A DNA stretch of 64,000 nt from Bacillus sp. FJAT-27225. Its GTDB lineage: Bacteria; Bacillota; Bacilli; Bacillales; Cytobacillaceae. The stretch covers positions 1 to 64,000 of the forward strand of contig NZ_MAYU01000023.1 in assembly GCF_001685025.1 (NCBI RefSeq), given 5' to 3'. Below are positions 1 through 7,629 of the stretch, piece by piece. The notes below the pieces were generated by a model. That model was not told the origin of the DNA, did no database searches, and worked only from the letters and a program-made list of their open reading frames with translations. The translations under genes were made by a program, and so were the position numbers. How positions within the stretch are numbered: the stretch's first letter is position 1; each line of letters starts with the position of its first letter.

Positions 1-44
1 GGTAGTTGGGGTGCAAACCCCTGTGAGAGTAGGACGCTGCCGGG
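1..44 (+). rRNA. rrf: 5S rRNA, 3' end (partial)
   Basis: The first bases match the 3' third of Bacillus 5S rRNA, including the conserved GTGAGAGTAGGACG block. The rest of the gene, and presumably a whole rRNA operon, lies upstream of the window. It is followed directly by a strong terminator. Confidence 0.9.
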
Positions 45-52
45 CAACAATG

Positions 53-84
53 AAGGGCAACCCAATCTGGGTTGCCCTTTTTGT
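53..84 (+). terminator. Terminator of the rRNA operon
   Basis: A 12-bp perfect stem (53-64 with 68-79) and a 3-nt loop are followed by a T run. It sits just behind the 5S gene. Confidence 0.9.
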
Positions 85-403
85 TTCGCGAAGATGTTTA
101 AATTTGGTTGTATAGTGGCTTCAATATAATTCCTTTTTGCTTTGATACTTTAAAGAGACAGATACTAAGCCAATCCTTGAAGGGGTTAAAATTAAGTAAT
201 ACTACAAATGACTGCCCTGCCTGACCGCATCTCTACTCCTTCCTGACCATGAAATTATAAATTCCCTTTTATCCATCTGGCCTGTTCCTCTAATCACACA
301 AACTGCTTACTTTTATGAAAATCTCATCTTTTGTGCCAAAAGAAGGAATCTTAATCTTTTCTGGAAATGGGTAAATGGACAGAAAGAGATTGGGGGATGC
401 CTT
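85..403. other. Intergenic stretch with no gene seen
   Basis: No coding frame with a ribosome binding site, no RNA gene and no clear hairpin was seen between the rRNA terminator and the DUF421 gene. The only identifiable element is the GGGGG Shine-Dalgarno at 392-396, seven bases before the next start codon. Confidence 0.6.
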
Positions 404-1099
404 ATGTTATACGCAACAATTGCATTAAAACTTGTAGTAGGATTTTTTGCCCTCGTGGCCATAACAAGAGTTCTAGGGAAGAAGGAAATGTCCCAAGTAA
501 CCCCATATGATTTTGTCTATGCGATTATTTTGGGTGGTATTATTGAAGAATCCATATATGATGATAAAGTATCCATATTTCACGTCCTATTTGGGGTTTT
601 AGTATGGGGAATCGTTATATTCTCAGTAGAAAAACTCACAGAAAAATACGATAAAATACGCAAGCCTTTAAAGGGTACAGTATCTGTCCTGGTTAAGGAT
701 GGAGAAATTGACCATAAAGAAATGAGAAAAAACTCTCTTGAAATGGAACAGCTTCGCTCCATGCTTCGTACTCAAGGGTTATTTTCATTAAAAGAAGTAA
801 AATATGTCTTTATGGAGACTGGCGGACAAATTAGTGTGATGAAGCATGCGAACGCAGACCCAGTTACACCTGAAACGCTAAACGTTGATGCAAAGGACGA
901 TCATCCGTCCTTAATGCTCGTAGATGAGGGAAAGATTAATGAAGATGCTTTAAGAACGGCCGGAAAGGATGAGAACTGGCTTCTGGAAGAATTAAGTAAA
1001 GAAGGCCATAATGATATTAGTAAAATTTATTATGCTGAATGGTCTGAGCAGCAAGGCTTTTATATTAAAGAATTTGAATTTGAAAAAGACAGCGAGTGA
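404..1099 (+). CDS. DUF421 / YetF-family membrane protein
   Basis: A 231-residue protein of the DUF421 (YetF/YdfS) family. The first ~75 residues contain hydrophobic segments consistent with two or three membrane spans. The C-terminal part is a soluble alpha/beta domain with the family-typical stretch that runs from RKNSLEMEQLRSMLR through EVKYVFMETGGQISVM (about residues 108-147). Family members occur in vegetative and spore membranes; relatives are linked to spore germination and heat resistance, but no biochemical activity is settled. The ATG at 404 follows a GGGGG Shine-Dalgarno. It lies 54 bp upstream of the NETI gene, probably in one transcript. Confidence 0.85.
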   Translation: MLYATIALKLVVGFFALVAITRVLGKKEMSQVTPYDFVYAIILGGIIEESIYDDKVSIFHVLFGVLVWGIVIFSVEKLTEKYDKIRKPLKGTVSVLVKDGEIDHKEMRKNSLEMEQLRSMLRTQGLFSLKEVKYVFMETGGQISVMKHANADPVTPETLNVDAKDDHPSLMLVDEGKINEDALRTAGKDENWLLEELSKEGHNDISKIYYAEWSEQQGFYIKEFEFEKDSE

Positions 1100-1153
1100 G
1101 GTACACATCACTGGGAACAATAGTATGTAAGATGAATGAAAGGGAAGGGCTCT

Positions 1154-1342
1154 ATGGGGAAAAAGCAAATGTTTGAAGTGCTTGAAAATGAAAGCATTGA
1201 TGAATGTCTCAACCGGATGAAAGCACAAGGGTTTCGTCCAGTAAGGAGAATTGAAAAGCCCATTTTCAAAGAAGAAGGTTCGGATATCGTTCCGGCTGGC
1301 CGACAAATTGTATTTGAAGGTAAGCCCTTGGATAACGAGTAG
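1154..1342 (+). CDS. yebG: NETI-motif small protein (YebG-like)
   Basis: A 62-residue soluble protein whose [17 protein letters not shown] stretch near residue 10 matches the NETI family (B. subtilis YebG). A basic [10 protein letters not shown] segment follows. Function is unknown. I chose the ATG at 1154 over the one at 1136 because AAGGGAAGGG at 1140-1149 is correctly spaced only for the former. In B. subtilis yebG sits immediately before purE; here it is followed directly by purB, which marks the edge of the missing purine genes. Confidence 0.8.
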   Translation: MGKKQMFEVLENESIDECLNRMKAQGFRPVRRIEKPIFKEEGSDIVPAGRQIVFEGKPLDNE

Positions 1343-1364
1343 ATTAATCCGGAGGATACCCCTA

Positions 1365-1408
1365 AAAGGCGAACGTTTAAATATCATTTTTTTTAATTGT
1401 TCGCTTAT
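1365..1408 (+). promoter_or_regulatory. PurR operator (two inverted PurBoxes)
   Basis: Two 14-bp boxes lie in opposite orientation, at 1365-1378 and (reverse) 1395-1408, with GCGAAC cores. The reverse box differs from the AWWWCCGAACWWTW consensus at one position, the forward box at three. The spacer is 16 bp, which is the spacing known for B. subtilis PurR operators. It lies immediately upstream of the purB promoter, so purB should be repressed by PurR when purines are plentiful. Confidence 0.8.
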
Positions 1409-1412
1409 TCGT

Positions 1413-1441
1413 TTGACTAGCATCAGTATGGTTGTTAAGAT
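1413..1441 (+). promoter_or_regulatory. SigA-type promoter of purB
   Basis: TTGACT (1413-1418), a 17-bp spacer and TAAGAT (1436-1441) lie just downstream of the PurBoxes and about 65 bp before the purB start. The leader is too short to hold the guanine riboswitch found in the B. subtilis pur leader. Confidence 0.65.
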
Positions 1442-1505
1442 GGAGATGGATTATTGCTGAGAGGTTTTCTTGGCATCATACTTATTGAAAAACGGGGGAG
1501 AAGGA

Positions 1506-2798
1506 ATGATAGACCGTTATACCAGACCTGAAATGGGTAAAGTTTGGAATGAACAAAACAGATTTGGCGCATGGCTTGAAGTTGAAATTTTGGCATGCGA
1601 AGCTTGGGCTGAACTAGGTGAGATTCCCCATGAAGATGTACGTAAAATCCGCAAAAACGCTGGATTTGACGTAAACCGGATAAAGGAAATCGAAGAGGAA
1701 ACTCGTCATGACGTTGTCGCTTTTACAAGAGCTGTTTCGGAAACACTAGGTGATGAGCGAAAATGGGTTCATTATGGCCTCACCTCTACGGATGTTGTTG
1801 ACACAGCTCTATCTTATCTTCTTAAACAGGCAAATGAAATTATCAGGGAGGATCTCAAGAGGTTTATCATCATTTTGAAGGAAAAGGCCCAGGAGCATAA
1901 ATACACTGTCATGATGGGCAGGACGCATGGGGTTCACGCTGAACCTACCACGTTTGGGCTCAAGCTAGCATTGTGGCATGAGGAAATGAAGCGTAACCTG
2001 GAAAGATTTAATGAGGCAGCAAAAGGTGTGGAAGCCGGAAAGATTTCGGGTGCTGTTGGTACGTATGCCAATATTGATCCCTTTGTGGAGAAATATGTTT
2101 GCGAAAAGCTAGGTCTTGAACCAGCCCCGATTTCAACGCAGACCCTTCAGCGGGATCGACATGCCCATTATGTTTCCGTATTGGCTTTGATTGCTACTTC
2201 TATTGAAAAATTCGCTGTGGAAATCCGCGGACTTCAAAAAAGTGAAACGCGGGAAGTAGAGGAATTTTTTGCAAAAGGCCAAAAAGGGTCATCGGCAATG
2301 CCGCATAAACGCAATCCGATTGGTTCAGAAAATATGGCTGGCTTGTCACGAGTGGTTCGCGGCCATATGCTGACGGCCTATGAAAATGTACCGCTCTGGC
2401 ATGAAAGGGATATTTCCCATTCTTCCGCTGAAAGGATTATCCTTCCTGATGCGACAATTCTCCTAAATTACATGTTAAACCGATTTGCGAACATAGTGAA
2501 GAACCTGACTGTCTATCCGGAGAACATGAAGAGGAATATGGGGAAGACACTTGGGCTGATTTACTCTCAAAGGGTTCTGCTTGCACTTATCGATAAGGGG
2601 CTTTCCCGTGAGAAGGCATACGATACAGTCCAGCCGAGGGCAATGGAGGCGTGGGAAAAGCAAGTTCCATTCCGAAGCTTGTTGGAAGAAGATGAAACGA
2701 TTACATCATTTTTAACAAAAGGAGATTTGGATAACTGTTTCGATTACAACTACCATCTTCAGCATGTTGATACAATCTTCAATAGGCTTGGCTTATAG
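1506..2798 (+). CDS. purB: Adenylosuccinate lyase
   Basis: PurB cleaves SAICAR to AICAR in de novo purine synthesis and adenylosuccinate to AMP in the IMP-to-AMP branch; it is a cytosolic homotetramer of the fumarase/aspartase superfamily. The 430-residue protein is full length. The signature [11 protein letters not shown] is present near residue 263, and conserved stretches such as [13 protein letters not shown] and [14 protein letters not shown] precede it. The ATG at 1506 has a GGGGGAGAAGGA ribosome binding site; an upstream TTG at 1470 is less likely. It stands alone behind its own PurR-controlled promoter, without purEK or purCSQLFMNHD next to it. Confidence 0.97.
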   Translation: MIDRYTRPEMGKVWNEQNRFGAWLEVEILACEAWAELGEIPHEDVRKIRKNAGFDVNRIKEIEEETRHDVVAFTRAVSETLGDERKWVHYGLTSTDVVDTALSYLLKQANEIIREDLKRFIIILKEKAQEHKYTVMMGRTHGVHAEPTTFGLKLALWHEEMKRNLERFNEAAKGVEAGKISGAVGTYANIDPFVEKYVCEKLGLEPAPISTQTLQRDRHAHYVSVLALIATSIEKFAVEIRGLQKSETREVEEFFAKGQKGSSAMPHKRNPIGSENMAGLSRVVRGHMLTAYENVPLWHERDISHSSAERIILPDATILLNYMLNRFANIVKNLTVYPENMKRNMGKTLGLIYSQRVLLALIDKGLSREKAYDTVQPRAMEAWEKQVPFRSLLEEDETITSFLTKGDLDNCFDYNYHLQHVDTIFNRLGL

Positions 2799-2804
2799 CC
2801 GAAA

Positions 2805-2836
2805 AAGGAGCATCCACTACCGAGTGGATGCTCCTT
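2805..2836 (+). terminator. Terminator after purB
   Basis: A 14-bp perfect stem (2805-2818 with 2823-2836) closes on a 4-nt loop and is followed by a pyrimidine-rich stretch. Symmetry suggests it may also stop transcripts of the converging DUF2892 gene. Confidence 0.8.
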
Positions 2837-2892
2837 CTCTTCTGTATTTTAAAGTGGAATGTTTGTCCTCATAGGAAGACGCGTCCCGATTG

Positions 2893-3183
2893 TTATTTTT
2901 GGAATTCTCCCCCCTGTTTCCCGGTTCCTTCTTTTTCTTGGCTTTGGCCGCTGCCCTCTTTCTGTTTATCCCCGCTTCTTTGAATGATATCTGTAATCGG
3001 GCAATACCTTACAATTCCCTCAGCAACTTTCATGGCTGATAGGAAGGCAAGGATAAGATAGGAGTCGCGCCACGGTTTTTTGACCATTTTGGACGTGCAC
3101 CAGGAGAGGATAGTCAACCCTGCAGTAATTCGGATTAAAGCATTAACGATGCCAATGTTTTGTTTTACCTTCACTTTGTTCAC
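2893..3183 (-). CDS. DUF2892 (YgaP-like transmembrane) protein
   Basis: A 96-residue membrane protein. Residues 1-65 carry the DUF2892 pattern: a short N-terminal NIGxxxAxIRI motif, a first hydrophobic helix, a positively charged loop, and a second helix ending in the conserved RYCPI segment. The tail (about residues 70-96) is hydrophilic and rich in Gly, Glu, Lys and Gln. In YgaP of other bacteria this domain anchors a rhodanese; here it stands alone. The GTG start is preceded on the minus strand by a TGAGGGAG ribosome binding site. Confidence 0.85.
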   Translation of the reverse strand: MNKVKVKQNIGIVNALIRITAGLTILSWCTSKMVKKPWRDSYLILAFLSAMKVAEGIVRYCPITDIIQRSGDKQKEGSGQSQEKEGTGKQGGEFQK

Positions 3184-3323
3184 TCCCTCACAATTTTGTT
3201 ATTTAATACTTTTAAACACTACTGTACGAAAGAAAATTATGTGTTATTATTAAATGAAAGGGCTTTCTTTTTATTGAAATTTCAGAAAGAATATAGATAT
3301 GACCTACTCAAGGGGGCGGGAAT

Positions 3324-5066
3324 ATGCTTGAACATCGCTATCGCTGGAAAAATAAGCAGCTGCGTGAACATGTTGAAGTGTTGGATGGCAAACGTGCCCC
3401 AACTATGGTATTACAAAATGCAACCTATCTAAACCAGGCGTTTAATAAATGGCTAACAGCTAATATCTGGATATACGATGACAGGATTGTCTATGTGGGG
3501 AATAAAATGCCGGCCAATCTTGTGAATTGCAGCACAATGGATTGTTCCGGCCGCTATCTTGTCCCTGGTTATATTGAGCCGCACGCCCACCCATTCCAGT
3601 TATATAATCCCCACTCGTTTGCGGCCTATGCATCACATCGGGGAACAACGACGATCATGAACGACAATCTTTCGCTCATTCTTCATTTGGATAAAAAACA
3701 GTCATTTTCATTAATGAAGGATATGCGCAGCCTGCCAGCGAGTATTTTTTGGTGGTGCCGATTCGATTCACAAACAGAAATCCGCAATGAGCAGGAGGTT
3801 TTTTCCCATGGGGCAATCAAGTCCTGGCTCGAGCATGACGCAGTCCTTCAAGGCGGGGAGTTAACAGGCTGGCCGAAGCTGTTGGCCGGAGATGACATGA
3901 TGCTTCACTGGATTCAGGAAGCGAAGCGGATGCGGAAGCAAATTGAAGGGCATTTTCCTGGAGCGTCTGAAAAGACATTGGCGAAAATGATGCTGCTTGG
4001 CGCAGATTGTGACCATGAAGCGATGACAGGCGAGGAAGTATACGACCGGCTCCTTCAAGGCTACACTGTGTCCTTGAGGCACTCCTCAATCAGGCCGGAT
4101 CTTCCTATGCTATTGGACGAAATGAAAGACTTGGGCATAGATGCCTATGACCGGTTAATTTTTACAACAGACGGCTCATCTTCACGGTTTCATCGGGATG
4201 GGGTCATTGACATGATGATTAAGATTGCCATCGAAAAAGGTATCCCTCCTATTGATGCCTATAATATGGCAACCATTAACCCGGCTAGGTATTACAATAT
4301 TGGCCATATCCATGGAAATATTGGGACCGGGAGAGTCGCCAATATCAATTTCCTTGAAAGTATTGAAGAACCTTGTCCGGTATCGGTTCTCGCTAAAGGA
4401 AAATGGGTGAAAAAGGACGGGGAGGTTGTAGATTATTTCCCTGAACTGGATTGGGAAGGTTATGGCTTAACTTCTCTTGATCTGAATTGGGAATTATCAA
4501 TGGATGATCTGCAATTCTCCATGCCATTCGGTATTAAGTTGGAAAATGCTGTTATTACTAAGCCTTACTCGATTAGTCTTGAGGTTTCGAGAGATACGCT
4601 TTCCGATAATCACGATGAATGTTTTTTTATGCTTATAGACCGGAACGGAAAGTGGCGAATAAATACAATCCTTAAAGGATTTGCAAATAAGCTCCAAGGT
4701 ATGGCAAGTTCCTACTCTAATACAGGTGATATTTTGTTAATTGGGAAAAGCAAGGCCGATCTCCTTCACGCATTCAGGAGAATGAAGGAAATCGGCGGAG
4801 GAATTGTTGTTGCTGAAGGCGGGGAGACCATTTGCGAATTGCCTTTGGAACTTGGCGGGTTAATGACTAAACTGCCACTTGAAAAGTTAATTGAAAAAGA
4901 ACAGATCCTTCATGATGTTTTAAAGGAGAGAGGTTATTCGTTTGGGGACCCTGTTTACAGTCTGCTATTCTTTTCGTCAACACATCTTCCCTATGTAAGG
5001 ATTACACAGCAGGGGATCTATGATGTGATGAATAAAAATATACTCTTTCCGTCAATAATGCGTTAA
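3324..5066 (+). CDS. yerA: YerA-type adenine deaminase-like amidohydrolase
   Basis: A 580-residue amidohydrolase-superfamily protein resembling AdeC/YerA. The metal-binding HAH is in PGYIEPHAHP (near residue 86). Later family blocks include GADCDHEAMTGEEVYDRL, TTDGSSSR and AYNMATINPA; the C-terminal domain resembles the AdeC C-terminal domain. The family includes adenine deaminases that convert adenine to hypoxanthine, but activity of the YerA subgroup is not established, so the substrate is inferred. The ATG follows an AGGGGGCGGG ribosome binding site. It leads the yerA-yerB-yerC set, in the same order as in B. subtilis. Confidence 0.85.
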   Translation: MLEHRYRWKNKQLREHVEVLDGKRAPTMVLQNATYLNQAFNKWLTANIWIYDDRIVYVGNKMPANLVNCSTMDCSGRYLVPGYIEPHAHPFQLYNPHSFAAYASHRGTTTIMNDNLSLILHLDKKQSFSLMKDMRSLPASIFWWCRFDSQTEIRNEQEVFSHGAIKSWLEHDAVLQGGELTGWPKLLAGDDMMLHWIQEAKRMRKQIEGHFPGASEKTLAKMMLLGADCDHEAMTGEEVYDRLLQGYTVSLRHSSIRPDLPMLLDEMKDLGIDAYDRLIFTTDGSSSRFHRDGVIDMMIKIAIEKGIPPIDAYNMATINPARYYNIGHIHGNIGTGRVANINFLESIEEPCPVSVLAKGKWVKKDGEVVDYFPELDWEGYGLTSLDLNWELSMDDLQFSMPFGIKLENAVITKPYSISLEVSRDTLSDNHDECFFMLIDRNGKWRINTILKGFANKLQGMASSYSNTGDILLIGKSKADLLHAFRRMKEIGGGIVVAEGGETICELPLELGGLMTKLPLEKLIEKEQILHDVLKERGYSFGDPVYSLLFFSSTHLPYVRITQQGIYDVMNKNILFPSIMR

Positions 5067-5128
5067 AATGATAAAGTAAAGAGAAACTAGTTGCGATAGA
5101 GAGACAGACAAAAATTTGAGGTGTGGAA

Positions 5129-6166
5129 ATGAGAAAATGGGCTGTGGCATTAGTGGCATGTTTGCTGCTCTTATCAGCATGCAGCAAGGACGCACCCCAG
5201 ACTGCGGAGGAAGGTAAAAGAAAGGCTGTTGCTTCTGAAAAGCAAGGAAAGGTTCTCCCTTATACATTTCCGTTAACAGGCATTGGGTCAGAAACGCCTG
5301 CCGATAGCAGAGCGTTTGCTGTCATGATTAACAATTTTCCAAAAGCAAGGCCTCAGTCCGGGCTCCACAAGGCAGATATTGTGTATGAAATGCTTGCTGA
5401 AGGGGAAATCACCCGCTTCCTTGCAGTCTTTCAAAGTGAAAAGCCTGAAAATATAGGACCGGTTAGAAGCGCTCGGGATTATTATCTTCATCTTGCTAAA
5501 GGTATGGACAGTATTTTTATCGCCCACGGCTACAGCGAAGAAGCAAAACAGATGATTAGCAGCGGTTTCATTGATAATATTAATGGAATTTCCTATGATG
5601 GTACATTGTTTAAGCGAGCGAATTTTAGGGTTGCTCCCCATAATTCGTACATCACATATGAGAATATGATAAAGGGATCCAACAAGCTCGGGTTTGACCT
5701 TACTAAGCCACCAAAGCCATTTGCGTTTTTGAATGAAAACGAAGTGAAGGGCCTGCCGGGCCAGGAAGCCCTATATGCGAGCGTTGCCTATTTTTCAAAT
5801 GATATTTACACCTCAATTTATGAATACGATTCTGCACTTGAAAAATACACGCGATATAGCAATGGCGAACTTACGATTGACATGGATACTAAACAGCCTG
5901 TCCTCCTGGACAATGTTTTTATAGCAGAAATGAACCATACTCCAGCGGGAGAGGGAGGCTTGCGTGATATTGATTTGGTGAGCGGAGGCAAAGGCCTTCT
6001 TTTGCAAAAAGGAAAAGCCATCGAGGTTGAGTGGAGGAACAGCGATGGAAGAATTCTGCCTTATTTGAACGGAGCTGAGGCAGGGTTTGTACCGGGCAAA
6101 ACATGGGTCAATATTATTCCAAACAATCCGGGCATTGCAGGAAGCGTATCGTTCGAAGCAAACTAG
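5129..6166 (+). CDS. yerB: YerB lipoprotein, DUF3048
   Basis: A 345-residue DUF3048 protein. It starts with a basic n-region and a hydrophobic core ending in the lipobox LSAC, which predicts a membrane-anchored extracellular lipoprotein. The N-terminal DUF3048 half contains ARPQSGLHKADIVYEMLAEG and GPVRSARDYY; the C-terminal half ends in GKTWVNIIP. Molecular function is unknown. The ATG at 5129 is preferred over the GTG at 5123 because GAGGTG at 5118-5123 fits it. It lies between yerA and yerC. Confidence 0.9.
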   Translation: MRKWAVALVACLLLLSACSKDAPQTAEEGKRKAVASEKQGKVLPYTFPLTGIGSETPADSRAFAVMINNFPKARPQSGLHKADIVYEMLAEGEITRFLAVFQSEKPENIGPVRSARDYYLHLAKGMDSIFIAHGYSEEAKQMISSGFIDNINGISYDGTLFKRANFRVAPHNSYITYENMIKGSNKLGFDLTKPPKPFAFLNENEVKGLPGQEALYASVAYFSNDIYTSIYEYDSALEKYTRYSNGELTIDMDTKQPVLLDNVFIAEMNHTPAGEGGLRDIDLVSGGKGLLLQKGKAIEVEWRNSDGRILPYLNGAEAGFVPGKTWVNIIPNNPGIAGSVSFEAN

Positions 6167-6208
6167 GAACAAGAATAATAAATTATGTCTCAAAAAGGGG
6201 TAATATAC

Positions 6209-6523
6209 ATGCAAATTAATAAACTAAGAGGAAAAGAACTTGACCAGCTGTTTAATGCAATCCTATCCCTGGAAGATCTAGAGGAATGCTATCGGTTTTT
6301 CGATGATTTATGCACTGTGAATGAAATCCAATCACTTGCCCAGCGGCTTGAAGTGGCAAGGATGCTTCGTGAAGGCAAGACATACCATAAGATTGAAGGC
6401 GAAACCGGCGCCAGTACGGCGACTATTTCAAGGGTGAAGCGCTGCTTGAATTATGGGAACGATGCGTATGAAATGGTGCTTGAACGGGTGAAGGAACCAA
6501 CAGGGGCAGGAGCAGAAGAATAA
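6209..6523 (+). CDS. yerC: YerC/YecD-family TrpR-related DNA-binding protein
   Basis: A 104-residue helix-turn-helix protein of the TrpR superfamily. The helices include LSLEDLEECYRFFDDLCTVNE and the recognition region GETGASTATISRVKRCLNYG. Family members are small cytosolic regulators; the target genes are unknown. The ATG at 6209 has AAAAAGGGG eight bases upstream, so the ATG at 6185 is rejected. A terminator follows. Confidence 0.9.
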   Translation: MQINKLRGKELDQLFNAILSLEDLEECYRFFDDLCTVNEIQSLAQRLEVARMLREGKTYHKIEGETGASTATISRVKRCLNYGNDAYEMVLERVKEPTGAGAEE

Positions 6524-6535
6524 AGGGAATGATGG

Positions 6536-6560
6536 CCGGTGCGGAAAAGCTCCGGTTTTT
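6536..6560 (+). terminator. Terminator after yerC
   Basis: A short GC-rich stem (6536-6542 with 6549-6555, one T-T mismatch) with a GGAAAA loop is followed by five T. Confidence 0.7.
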
Positions 6561-6620
6561 CTGTTTTTGAGAATATTTAGCTCTCGCGACAGTGCATAAA
6601 TTTTTATAGAGTATGTATAC

Positions 6621-6770
6621 GTCTAGCTCCAGCGCCTATCGCCTAGCAAACTTCAGGCCTCCTCCCTACGATAAGTCATCATCGAATCGCTATGGCTCTT
6701 CGTGATTCCTTTATCTCAGTCGAAGTCCCTCCAGTTTGTACGGCGATGACCAAGGCGCTTCCGCTTTTGT
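6621..6770 (+). repeat. ~150-bp structured intergenic repeat
   Basis: The stretch starts TCTAGCTCCAGCGCC and ends CAAGGCGCTTCCGCTTTT. Its ends pair: AGCGCCT (6631-6637) with AGGCGCT (6753-6759), and ATCGCC (6638-6643) with GGCGAT (6742-6747). The end motifs resemble an intergenic repeat I recall from many Bacillaceae genomes. It encodes no protein. It fills most of the 348-bp gap between yerC and pcrB. Confidence 0.65.
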
Positions 6771-6871
6771 ATGCTGGTTATCATTTCTAAATCTGTTTTC
6801 CCTGTTTTGTTTTTTTATCGTTTTACCAGATGATATAATGGACTAATGAGTAGTGAATGGAGGATTCATGA

Positions 6872-7564
6872 ATGTACGATTACCGCGAATGGCGCCATGT
6901 ATTCAAGCTAGACCCGGCCAAGGAACTGTCTGATGCGGACCTAGAATTAATATGTGAATCAGGGACGGATGCTGTCATGATTGGCGGGTCTGACGGAGTC
7001 ACCCTTGAAAAGGTGCTTGACTTGATGGCAAGAGTTCGCCGCTATACAGTGCCATGTGTCCTCGAGATTTCGAATCTTGAGGCTGTTTCACCAGGCTTTG
7101 ATCTTTATTTTGTTCCGTCAGTCCTGAATAGCCGTGACCCAAAGTGGATCAATGGCCTTCACTTTGAGGCGGTTCGGGAATTCGGGCACATGATTGATTG
7201 GGACGAATTCGCCATGGAAGCGTATATTATACTAAATGAGGACTGCAAGGCTGCAAAACTGACAGAGGCCACTTCAAATCTTTCAACTGAAGATGTACAA
7301 GCCTATGCGATGATGGCCGAAAAAATGTTTGGCATGCCGATTGTCTATCTTGAATATAGCGGGGCCTATGGTGACCCGGAGCTCGTATCTGCTGCCAAAA
7401 CAACCCTGGAGAATTCGATCCTTTTTTACGGCGGAGGAATCCGTACAAAGGAGCAGGCCGAAGAAATGGCCAATCATGCAGATGTGATTGTCGTTGGCAA
7501 TATCCTATATGAAAACTTGAAACAAGCACTTGAAACAGTTAGTGCAGTTCGTTCTGGAAAATAA
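6872..7564 (+). CDS. pcrB: Heptaprenylglyceryl phosphate synthase
   Basis: PcrB joins sn-glycerol-1-phosphate and a heptaprenyl diphosphate to make an archaeal-type ether lipid precursor. The 230-residue TIM-barrel protein shows GGSDGVTLEKV, YLEYSGAYGDPELV and FYGGGIRTKEQAEEM, which bind the phosphates. The ATG follows GGAGG at 6859-6863. It is the first gene of the pcrB-pcrA-ligA-camS operon, separated from pcrA by 65 bp. Confidence 0.95.
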   Translation: MYDYREWRHVFKLDPAKELSDADLELICESGTDAVMIGGSDGVTLEKVLDLMARVRRYTVPCVLEISNLEAVSPGFDLYFVPSVLNSRDPKWINGLHFEAVREFGHMIDWDEFAMEAYIILNEDCKAAKLTEATSNLSTEDVQAYAMMAEKMFGMPIVYLEYSGAYGDPELVSAAKTTLENSILFYGGGIRTKEQAEEMANHADVIVVGNILYENLKQALETVSAVRSGK

Positions 7565-7629
7565 GTGCACTTTGTTCATGTATAGATTAAAATGAAATAA
7601 GAACATATGTTTGTTATGGTGGTGGAGAG

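Noticed and set aside
1136-1510. Guanine riboswitch upstream of purB
   Set aside because: The interval between promoter and start is only about 65 bp and shows no purine-aptamer stems.
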